Below, one piece after another: positions 37,350 to 45,855 of a stretch of 64,000 bases of DNA. Within the stretch, counting starts at the first letter, position 1, and every line of letters starts with the position of its first letter. The DNA is from Termitomyces sp. T153. Its lineage: Eukaryota; Basidiomycota; Agaricomycetes; Agaricales; Lyophyllaceae. Where the stretch lies: positions 372,001 through 436,000 of the forward strand of contig JACKQL020000039.1 of NCBI GenBank assembly GCA_018296165.2, given 5' to 3'. A program made the position numbers and the translations under genes. The notes below the pieces were generated by a model, which saw nothing but the letters and a program-made list of their open reading frames with translations, was not told where the DNA came from and did not search any database.

Positions 37350-37531
37350 GGGTGGCAGTGGGGAGGGCACCAAAGTTGGCCAGAGGGCCGTCGGAGTTAG
37401 CCGGGGAGGCGTCAGAGTTAGCCAAAATAGGCGCGGGGCATGGGCAGAAGTTTGGCAGAGCGTCAGGGGTTTTTTGGGGGTTCAGGGGGTTGATGGACAA
37501 TGTGCAGGGGTTCAGGGGACGGGTCGTGACA
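37350..37531 (-). repeat. Element N 5' LTR, truncated
   Basis: Matches 34733-34911 and ends GGTCGTGACA directly before the GCCCC duplication. The remaining about 970 bp of the LTR are gone. Confidence 0.85.
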
Positions 37532-37770
37532 GCCCCCTAGCACCTTGGTTTGGCTCAATCAACACAACCTCAAGACCTGGAGGCCCTCCATCAAACTTGA
37601 TCACAAATGCTTCAGCCTTTTCAAAGTCCTCTGGAAGGTCTCCATGCATGCCTACAAACTCAACCTACCTCCAGGCTTGAAAGGCCTCCACCCCATATTC
37701 CACGTCCAACTCCTTGAAAAACATGCTCTGGACCCCTTCCTCAGCCAATGCCCCAGCTAACTGCCCCCTG

Positions 37771-37975
37771 TCAAAGTTGAAGTACCACTACAAGGTCAAC
37801 CAAATCCTCAACTCCTGCATAGTCCATGGCCAACCCCAGTACTTGGTCTGCTGGAAGGGCTATGGACCTGAGGACAACATGTGGGAACCCTGAAAAAACC
37901 TTGACAAAGCCCCCAATGGACTCTGGGACTTCTATTGACAACACCCCACCAAGCCCCGGGACCCCTGGGACTAGC
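37771..37975 (+). pseudogene. Element B chromodomain
   Basis: YEVNQILNS-like start ([18 protein letters not shown]), then [32 protein letters not shown]. This copy keeps the WKGYGPEDN segment that a 16-nt deletion has removed from element D. It lies directly downstream of the integrase C-terminus. Confidence 0.75.
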
Positions 37976-38199
37976 AAGTACAGATGGCATTAGTGGGCAT
38001 AACCCCTGCCTCTGGATGTATCAGGGATTCAACTCCCACAAGTACCCCCCCTACGTGTTTTCACTTACTCTGCCCCTCACTCATTCTGAAAACTACTCAT
38101 GCTCAGCAGAAATGCAAGGAGTCCAATATTGACAAGGCTACAAATACAAAATATAAAACTAGGGGAGTGTGGAGCAACAAGAAGCCAAAATCCAGAAAG

Positions 38200-39890
38200 C
38201 CCCTACTCCCCCTCCTCTGACTCTACCTCTGCTACCCTTCCCACCATGACCACTTCCAGCTGTGGCACTACTGTCGCCAGAACCTTGGGTTATCTAAGAA
38301 GCAGTTCCCCCACATCCATTGCCACTTCCCACTATGCTCTGGGGTCTGCCATCGCCCTCCACTGATGCCCCACCAGTAGATGCCCCATCTGTGTAACCCT
38401 CTGCCCCAACTCTGGCAAAAGGTCCCCGGCCATCCTTGCCAACCCATTGTGGATGGACTCCAATGCTGCTGACACTCTGTCAAGAAGGATGCAGTGCTCC
38501 CTGGACCAGTCTGTGGAAACAGGATCAGTTCATAAGAAACGGGAAACAAAGAGACCACTTATGGAGCACTTCCCACCACCCCAAGGCTGCCTTGTTGGCA
38601 AGCCACTCCTCCTGCTGCTGCACCCTCTCCGCCGCTGCCTGGGCTTCTCCAATGCTAGGCCCCTGCTGAGTTTCCCACACCTCCAACCCCTCTGACCGCT
38701 GCTCTGCCATCTCTGCTCACACCTCTAATAGTCCCATATGTGCTTGCAGCTCCTGAAGCTGCGACAATCGCTCCATGGCAGTCTCCACAGCAATGTCCTT
38801 ATCCCTCCACACTATGTCCCATTCCCTCTGAGCCCCATTTAACTCCCTCTGAAGCCTGTCCCTCTCCTCCCCCATCCTCTGAGCTTCCTTCCTGCATGTG
38901 GCCAATAACCATTCCAGCTCCTCCACCCAATGCTGCAGGAAAGCCTCAGCAGCCAACTATGACCCTCCTGCAGACTGCTTGACCAAGGCCCTGGAGATCA
39001 AAGAATACACTGTGGGGCTCAGGAGGCCTGCCATCACTTGCTCCCCCTGTGCCCACTTGCTAGGCCCCACCTCTGGCAAGGGGGACGCCCTCCATTTACC
39101 CTTACCATGTGCTGTGGGGGCCCCCTCCCTCCATCCACCCTGCAGGGGCCCAACTTTCATTGGGGGCCACCCCATGCCAACTCCCCCCTCCACCCCAGAA
39201 CCCCACCCTGACACCCTACCCCTCTGGCCCTCCTCCAACTGTGCTATGACCCACTCATGGTCCCACCTCTGCTCCACCATGATGCAAGTGGCACACCAAC
39301 TCAAAGTAACAGAACACTTCTCATGCTGCAAGCAATACAGGAGACACACTGACATGTCCTGCCACACCCCTGGCACAGGCTCCTCAAACTCACACTATTC
39401 ACCCCACCAGGTACAGGACACACACTAGGAGATGTGGGTTAGCTTGATAAGGAAGGGACATGCCAATAATGCACCAGGGCCATCACCTGGCACCACTCTA
39501 ATGTCAGGGGACCCCTTGCCTACTCCGCAGCCTCTGCAAAGTGCTCTGGCATCATGTCTGCCTGCGAGACTCTCGACCTCATAGGGATAGGGTGGACCAC
39601 TCTGGAGCCAAGGCCAGGCTGAGAATGTGAAGCAGAGACCGCTCCCACTACCAACTGCACTGGGGCCTCCCCCAATGAAAACCCCGAGGGGCCCACCACC
39701 ATTGCTAACAACTCTGCCAGGACTTAATCAGCACTCTGACCATGATGAGTAAGAGATGGCACTTACAACTACAGTACATTGCCTGGACCTGCCTATGGTC
39801 CTGCCAACTCTTAGAGTCTTCAGAGGAAGAAGTCAAGGAATGTGCTGAGGGGGATGGGGACACTGCTGGAGAGTATGTGGAAGATGACAT
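38200..39890 (-). pseudogene. Family 2 antisense accessory gene, copy B
   Basis: The ATG at 39890 gives MSSSTYSPAVSPSPSAHS, close to D, and ATTAAAAAG lies about 40 bp upstream. The cysteine-cluster exon (about 39420-39300) reads CVSCTWWGE, stop, CEFEEP and then MSVCLLYCLQHEKC. All six Cys codons persist, but Arg has become Trp and Gln a stop relative to D. The frame 39376-38957 and the coiled-coil frame 38956-38717 follow. Decay is by transitions. The gene is convergent with pol, about 200 bp from the chromodomain end. Confidence 0.7.
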
Positions 39891-40086
39891 TGGAGTTTAG
39901 GAACTCTGGGGTTTGTCTGACCCTTTTTAATGACTTGGAAGGAACCCCCTGATGAGTGGCAGCCATACTTCAACTTTGTTCCCCATGCTGCTGCTGCTAC
40001 TGTGGTCTGATCAATATTGCTCAACTTTGATTCCCATGCCCTGCCAATCCCCGAACTGTGCCCCATGTCTCAAGGGTCTCAATGCT

Positions 40087-40099
40087 GAAAGGGGGGTGA
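40087..40099 (+). other. Element B polypurine tract
   Basis: GAAAGGGGGGTGA directly precedes the 3' LTR and corresponds to GAAGGGGGGGTGA in D. It would prime plus-strand synthesis. Confidence 0.8.
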
Positions 40100-41107
40100 T
40101 GTCACAACCCACTCCCTAGACTCCTGACATCATTTCCAGTCCTCCCCAACACTCTGCCAAACTCCCCCAACTCTCATCCACCCTCTGCGCCCACTCCGAA
40201 TAACTCTGACACTTCTTCGGCAAACCCTGACAGCTCCCTGATCAACTCCAATGCCTTTTCCACAGCCGTTGACACATTCCCTGACTTCCTCTAAGCTCCT
40301 GAGACTTCCCCCACCATTCCTGACTATGTCACACTCCCCCAACCCCCCACTCTAATTCCCCCAACCTGCTCCAGAGTGCCCCGACAACTCTGGAGTGGCC
40401 CACTTTCCAGTTGATCCCATCACACCCAACACCCGTCAACTCTGCACAGCTCTGTTGAGCCCCGCTGCCATACCCTCTGTTCTCCAGAGCCACCCAGTAG
40501 TCAGTATATAAGTCATAGAGTAACTCCTGGTACTTTAGTCTTGATATTACATTTACTGGTTTCTTGTGTCTTGTGTTTTGTTTTGCCTCTGTCTCTATTT
40601 TTAGTCTCAAATCTATCTCTGTTCTCTGTCTTGTCTTGCCTCATCTCCATCTCATCTCAACTGTATATATTTCCTTTGTTTCTCCAAGTTCCTTTCATCT
40701 CCAACATCAGTACAAACTCCACACACATGCTACAACCCCCAAACATTCTTATAACAACTCCGGACCTCACCCCCTGCTTGGCTCCAAAATCCACCAAGTC
40801 TTGATGATCCCCCATCAAACTCTGGCCCCACCCCCATCATTTGCAAAGCCTCCACTTATCCCACAGTCTATTTGCATGCCTACAAACTTGTTCCTGATGC
40901 CTGCCCAGGTTTGACATCTAATATACTTGGTCTTAGACTTCTCCAGACTACTCCAGACTTGCTCAGACTGCTCCTCCTTGCTTCCCTTCACAAGTCCCTT
41001 CACTCCACACCAACTCCAGGATGCTAGGTTATAAGCACAGGACATTGTGTCTGCCTAGTAAGGATCTGCCAGTGTTGCTGAGCTCCCATCATCAGCGGAA
41101 CCTGACA
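40100..41107 (+). repeat. Element B 3' LTR
   Basis: TGTCACAACCC to GAACCTGACA, followed by the GGTGC duplication. It has TATATAAG near 40505 and AGTCTTGATATTA about 32 nt downstream, the self-primer source. Confidence 0.9.
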
Positions 41108-41275
41108 GGTGCCACACATCCTGCAGCTCCAAGTATCTGTCAAGAGCTTCCAGGTTCTTGCAGGTAGTGAGGGACTTCCAAGTGGTGTCCCCCGAACTCC
41201 AATGAACCTTAAATTTGAGGTTCTTACCATCCCAATGGTGACCTACTAGATCATTGACAAACTATTCCTGGTCAT
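41108..41275 (-). pseudogene. Element E chromodomain fragment
   Basis: Read on the minus strand: FVNDLVGHHWDGKNLKF, KVHWSSGDTTWKSLTTCKN, LEALDRYLELQDV. This is a chromodomain-like C-terminus of a Ty3 integrase of a type widespread in Agaricomycetes. It lies between the insertions of B and D and continues into 52235-52552 on one side and 26293-26572 on the other. A TAG in DDQE-stop-FV shows decay. Confidence 0.8.
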
Positions 41276-42273
41276 TGTCAGGTTCCGCTGACGACGGGGG
41301 CTCAGTACACTGGCGAGTCCTTACTAGGCGGACGCGATGTCCTGCGTTTATAACCAGGCGCCCAGAGTTGGAGCGGAGGTGGGGAAAGCTTGCGAGGGGT
41401 CCCTAGGGATAGCAGCCCGAGTAAGTCCTGAGTGATTCGGAGGGGTCTAAGACCGGAGGTACTGGTCGTTGACCCAGGGCGGGTGTCAGGGCTAGTTAGT
41501 GGGCGCACAAGTAGATTGCAGGGTAGGCGGAGGCTTCTCGGCTGTTGGGGGGCGGAGTTGGGTCGGACAGGGGATTACCAGGGCTTGGTGGGTTCCGGGG
41601 CTGAGCGGGTAGCGAGGTCCGGAGTTGTCGTTAGGAATGTTCAGGTTGTGGCGCGTGCGCGGAGTTCGTACTGACATAGGGAGCAAGGGAACTTCAGAGG
41701 AACAAAGGAAATATGTACAGTCGAGACAAGACAGAGACGAGACGAGACTGAGAAAAGATAGATTCAAAACCTAGAAACAGAAATAGAGACGAGATGAGAG
41801 ACGAAACATAGGAAACCGGTAAAATGTAATATCAAGACTAAAGTTCGAGGAGTTATTCTATGACTTATATACCGACTACTGGGTGCCTCCGAGGCGGCGG
41901 ATATGATGGCGGGGGTCGACGGAGCTGTACTGAGTCGACGGGTGTCAGGTACAACCCAAGGTCGGGCCGCGGCTGTATTCTGATGGGATCAGTTGGGGGC
42001 GCGGCCGCTCCGGGGACGTCGTGACACTCTGGGACGGGTCGGGTAAACTAGGGTAGGGGGTCGGGGACGTATGACGTGGCCAGGAACGGTGGGGGAAGGT
42101 TTCAAGGGGGTGTTGATGGCTACGGAGAGGGAGTTGCTGTCGGGGTTTGCCGGAGGAGCGTCGGAGTTGTCCAGTGTGGGCGTTGAAAGTGTGGGCGGGG
42201 TCCTGAGGAGTTAAGCGGGAAATCGGGAGGGGTTGGGAGCAGTGTCTAGGGAGCTAGGGAGCGGGTTGTGACA
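41276..42273 (-). repeat. Element D 3' LTR
   Basis: TGTCAGGTTCC to GTTGTGACA on the plus strand. In element orientation TATATAA (41865-41871 on plus) lies about 32 nt before AGTCTTGATATTA (41827-41839). Confidence 0.95.
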
Positions 42274-42286
42274 TCACCCCCCCTTC
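42274..42286 (-). other. Element D polypurine tract
   Basis: Minus strand GAAGGGGGGGTGA immediately before the 3' LTR, the expected primer site for plus-strand DNA. Confidence 0.85.
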
Positions 42287-42348
42287 AGCGTCGAGACCCT
42301 TGAGACGCGGGGAGCGAGTCGGGGACCGGTAGGGCATGGGAATCGAAG

Positions 42349-42366
42349 TTGATCAATATTGATCAA
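42349..42366. promoter_or_regulatory. 18-bp perfect palindrome upstream of the antisense gene
   Basis: TTGATCAATATTGATCAA is its own reverse complement. It lies 122 bp upstream of the antisense ATG. N and B keep the right-hand part (CAATATTGATCA) but have G or C changes on the left arm, so the palindrome is perfect only in D. It could be a binding site for a dimeric protein; no direct evidence. Confidence 0.5.
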
Positions 42367-42436
42367 ACCGCAGCGAGCGGCGGCGGCGTGGGGAAGGAAG
42401 TTGAGGTGCGGCCGCCGTTCGTCAGGGGCCCCTTCT

Positions 42437-42447
42437 TAACTTATTAA
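42437..42447 (+). promoter_or_regulatory. TATA-like element of the antisense gene in D
   Basis: ACTTATTAAAAGG lies about 45 bp upstream of the ATG at 42488. ATTAAAAG-type sequences stand at the same place in N (about 35085) and B (minus, about 39930), while surrounding bases differ more, which suggests a functional promoter. Confidence 0.45.
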
Positions 42448-42487
42448 AAGGGGGTGGGCGCACCCAGGAGTCCGCCAGCTTGTTGCC

Positions 42488-44183
42488 ATGTCTTCTTCAG
42501 CTTATTCTCCCACAGCATCTAGGTCACCGTCCCCGCCTTCCCAGCCGTCGTCCTCCGAAGATTTGGAGGGTCGCCGAGATCGCCGTTGGGTCGAGGTGAT
42601 GTACCGTAGTCATGAGTGCCGCCCGTTCCATGTACCCCAGGATGCTGATCGTCCCTTTGCAGAGTTGTCCGCGGCCGTAGCTGGTCCCTCAGGGCCACCA
42701 TCCAGTGCGGATGCGATGCAGCCCCCGGCAGGCGTGGTCACTTCTACGCATTCCAAGTCTGGCATTCGCCCGGGGGTGGTCTGGCTTGTCCCAGAGGGTT
42801 TGAGGGTGGTCCAGGCGGAGGTGACGCCGGAGCAGTTTGCCGAGGCGGTGGGTCGGGCGAGGGGTCCCCCCACCCTTGAGTGGTGTCAGGCGGCGGCTCC
42901 GGTGAGTGGTCACTTAGCTTCATGTCTCCTGGACTAACATGCCCCTGCAGTGTGCGTCTTGTACCCGACGAGGGGAGCAGTGTGAGTTTGAGGAACCGGC
43001 GTCGGGGGTACGGCGGGACACGTCGGTGTGCCTTCCATGCCATTCGCGGCACAAGAAGTGCTCCGTCACCCTGAGCTGGCGGGCCGTTTGCGTCGCGGTG
43101 GAGCAAGGGTGGGACCAGGATTGGGTCGCAGCGCAGCTGGAGGAAGGACAGAAGGGCAGGGTGTCGGGGAGGGGCTCTGGGGCTGGGGAAGGGGAACGGG
43201 TCAGCGCGCCTGTCATGAAGGTGGGCCCTCCGCAGGGTGGACGGAAGGAGGGGGCCCCTTCCAGGCAGGAGAAAGGGAAACAGAGGGCGTCCCCTTCACC
43301 CGAGGCGGGTCCCAGTAAGCGGGCGCGGGGTGAGCAGGTGATGGGGGGCCCCCCTGGTTCCGCGGTGTATTCCCCTACGTCCGGAGCCCCCGTTGAGCAG
43401 TCCGCGGACAGGTCGTGGTCGGTTGCGGAGGCCTATCTGCGGTGTCGGGTAGAGGGCTTGGAACGGTTGTTGGTTGTACGCGAGGAGGAGATTCAGGGGG
43501 TACGGGAGGAGAGGGACGGGGCTCGACGGGAGTTGGACGGGGTTCGGAGGGAGCGGGACCTGGCGCGGAAAGACAAGGACGTCGCCGTCGGGACTGCCGC
43601 GGAGCGATTATCTCGTCTGCAGGAGTTGGAGGTGCGGACAGTGCATTTGCAGGCGTGGGTGGAGGCGGCAGAGGTGGCAACGCAGCAGGCAGGAGGCTCA
43701 GGGGTGCGGGAGACTCAGCAGGGTTCCAGCGCTGGGGAAGTCCGGGCAGCGGCGGAGAGGACACGGCGGCGGGAGGAGTGGCTCGCTAACAAGGCGGCCT
43801 CGGGCCAGCAAGGAGTGCTTCGTGAGTGGTCTTCCTGCTTTCTTCTCCTAAGCACTGATTCGGGTTCCACAGACTGGGCCCGGGAGCATTGCATCCTTCT
43901 CGAAGGAGCGTCGGCAGCGCTGGGGTCCATCCATGATGGGTTGGCGAGGATGCCCAGGGACCTTCTGCCGGAGTTGGGTCAAGGGGTTACGCAGATGGGG
44001 CGCCTGTTGGCAGGGCATCGGCGGAGGGCGACGGCAGACCCCAGGGCGTGGTGGGAGATAGCGACGGACATGGGGGAACCGCTCCCCGGGCAACCCGAGG
44101 TCCTGGCGGCGGTAGTGGCACAGTTGGAGGTGTTCATGGTGGGAAGGGTAGCGGGGTTGGGGTTGGAGGAGGAGGGAGAGTGA
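42488..44183 (+). CDS. Antisense accessory protein with Zn2Cys6-like cluster and coiled coil
   Basis: Best copy of the family-2 antisense gene, on the strand opposite gag-pol. Exons are 42488-42901, 42951-43821 and 43873-44183. Introns (49 and 51 bp) run GTGAGT...CTAAC...CAG and GTGAGT...CAG. The spliced product has 531 residues and no internal stop. Residues 1-138 are Ser/Pro-rich then mixed; exon 2 opens with C-x2-C-x6-C-x15-C-x2-C-x6-C (CASCTRRGEQC and CLPCHSRHKKC), the order of a fungal Zn2Cys6 cluster but with a longer middle loop. Then come SWRAVCVAVEQGWDQDW, a basic KRARGEQ segment, a heptad-rich coiled coil (about residues 285-375, EERDGARRELDGVRRERD) and a helical last exon. Intron 2 is a multiple of three and open, so unspliced RNA would also be read. 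A DNA-binding, dimerising nuclear protein is plausible but inferred. It could regulate the element or chromatin around it. Confidence 0.75.
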
Positions 44184-44394
44184 GGGGAATTCGGACCCCG
44201 TCGCTGACCTGTTCCCTGCCCATTTCTTGTTCGAGTATATACCTGTACACTACTTGCTCCCATACAGTCTTCGGACCTTCTGCTGAGTGTGGGGAATTTC
44301 AGATAGAGCGAGGAGAGGAGTAAGTGGAAACACGTAGGAGAGTATTGGTGGGAGTTGAATCCCTGGTGAACCCAGAGGCGGGGGTTACGCCCAC

Positions 44395-44616
44395 TATTGC
44401 CATCTGTGTTGGGTCAGTCCCGGGGGTTCCGGGGCTTGGCGGAATTCCGTCGGTGGAAGTCCTGGAGTTTGTCGGGGGCCTTGTCGAGGTTCTTTCGGGG
44501 TTCCCACGTATGCCCTTCCAGCGGACCAAGTACTGGAGTTGGCCGCGAACTACCCGGGAGTCGAGGATCTCGTCGACCTCGTAGTGATACTCGTCCTCGA
44601 CTTCAACAGGGGGCGG
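44395..44616 (-). pseudogene. Element D chromodomain, frameshifted
   Basis: After a TGA at 44617, [18 protein letters not shown] and LVRWKG are clear. The sequence then lacks 16 nt present in element B (the YGPEDN codons, near 44509) and runs out of frame. The end of the reading lies about 200 bp from the stop of the convergent antisense gene. Confidence 0.8.
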
Positions 44617-45855
44617 TCAGCTGGGGCGTTGGCCGGGGAAGGGGTCTGGAGCGTGCCTTTCAAGGAGTCGAACGTGGAACACAGGGTGGAGGCCCTTCAG
44701 ACCCGGAGGCAGGTCGAGCTTGTAAGTGTGGGTGGAGACCTTCCGGAGGATCTTGAATGGGCCGAAGCGTTTGTGGTCAAGTTTGATAGAAGGCCTCCAG
44801 GTCTTAAGATTTCGTTGGTCGAGCCAGACCAAGGTGCCGGGGGGCCAGTCGGGGGTCAGCTGGCGACGGGCGTCGGCGTGCTTGGAGTAGGCTTGGTTGG
44901 CGGTGTCGATCTCGTCCCGGAGGAATTGGTGGAGGGATTGGAGGTCCTTGGCGACTTCGTGGGCCACGTGGGAGGGGATGTCCTTGAGGGACAGCGTGAG
45001 TCGGGGGTTGTAGCCCTTGTTGGCGTAAAAGGGGGAAACTCTGGTGGCGGAGTGAGGCGTGTTGTTGTAGGTGAATTCGGCGAGGGGGAGCTCCGCACGC
45101 CAGTCATTCTGTAAATAGTTAACGTAGAGGCAAAGATACTGTTCTAACGTCTGGTTTACGCGCTTGGTTTGCCCGTCGGTTTCCGGGTGGTAGGCGGTGG
45201 AGAGGTTGGTTTTGATCTCAAGTGCCTTGCACAGCAATTGCCAGAAATGAGATACGAATAGGGGTCCACGGTCGGAGACGATGTCGTTGGGAAGTCCGTG
45301 TTTGGAGAATACGTGTTCTAGAAATAGTTTAGCAAAATCCGGGGCGGTGTCAGTGGTGTGGCAGGGAATAAAGAGGGCTTGCTTGGTAAGGTGGCAGACG
45401 ATGACGAGAATTGCGTCGAAACCTTCGGAGTCAGGGAGTTCGACGATATGGTCCATCGATATTGAGGACCAGGGGCGGCAACCGACGGGGAGGGGTTTCA
45501 GTAATCCGTGGGGGCGATGGCGGGGGACTTTGGCCCGTAGGCAGGGTTCGCAGGCCCTCACGTATCGCGTGACATCCTTCTTCATTCCTGGCCAAAAATA
45601 AGTCCGGGAGATGAGTTGAAGGGTCTTACGAATTCCCGGGTGCCCCCAGAGTTTGTGATCGTGGTGCTGCCGGAGTATGTCGAGGCGAATGGACTTGTGG
45701 TCCGGGGCGTAAATTCGTCCACTTCAGCGCAGCAGGCGGTGGTCCGGGGATAGCGAAAAGGGGTTGTCTACGCTCGACTCGTCGGGGTTGTTGCGGGGGT
45801 CGTGCTGGTTGAAGAAGGGGTCCAGGGGTGTGCTTCTGATTTTGGTGGAGGATTT
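44617..45855 (-). pseudogene. Element D integrase, catalytic Glu lost
   Basis: The frame begins MKKKSSTKIRSTPLDPFF at about 45860, +1 relative to RNase H, with a TGA near 45725, then is open 45585-44617. Zinc motif ACEPCLRAK. Core: MDHIVELPDSEGF (D), VSDRGPLFVSHFW (D) and GQTKRVNQTLEQYL. In the last motif the catalytic Glu (GAA, retained in element B) is Lys (AAA). This single G-to-A change alone should abolish integration. C-terminal LVWLDQRNLKTWRPSIKLD is intact. Confidence 0.88.

Larger units (their letters stand above)
33762..37531 (-). mobile_element. Deleted family 2 relative N nested in element B
   Basis: It is flanked by perfect GCCCC duplications (33757-33761 and 37532-37536). The left LTR is complete (33762-34911); the right LTR keeps only its last about 182 bp (37350-37531). 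A large deletion therefore removed most of the 5' LTR and gag-pol, while both outer ends and the TSD survived. What remains inside is the antisense gene and 3' sequence with a scrap of integrase. GC- and CpG-rich, unlike the surrounding element B. Confidence 0.85.
32735..37770 (+). pseudogene. Element B integrase, split by element N
   Basis: The open frame runs from 32740 to the N insertion at 33761 and resumes at 37537 (LVWLNQHNLKTWRPSIKLDH) after one GCCCC duplication. Zinc-binding C-x2-C is ACKPCLQAKV. The core has MDHIIELPNS (D), VSNREPLF (second D now N) and GQTEQVNQMLEQ (E retained). The integrase frame starts with ATG AAG AAG directly after a TAA and is shifted by one nucleotide relative to the RNase H frame, exactly as in element D. 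Confidence 0.8.
26573..41107 (+). mobile_element. Full-length Ty3/Gypsy family 2 element B, decayed, carrying nested N
   Basis: LTRs lie at 26573-27609 and 40100-41107, with a perfect 5-bp duplication GGTGC at 26568-26572 and 41108-41112. Plus-strand order is PBS, gag, twin protease, RT (core deleted), RNase H, integrase (split by N at 33762-37531) and chromodomain. The antisense accessory gene (minus) and the PPT follow. Without N it is about 10.8 kb, the size of element D. CpG is almost absent in its own sequence, whereas N inside it is CpG-rich, so N arrived later or escaped the decay. Confidence 0.9.

Noticed and set aside
37771..37977. Minus-strand frame over the B chromodomain
   Set aside because: Antisense shadow of the clear plus-strand chromodomain reading.
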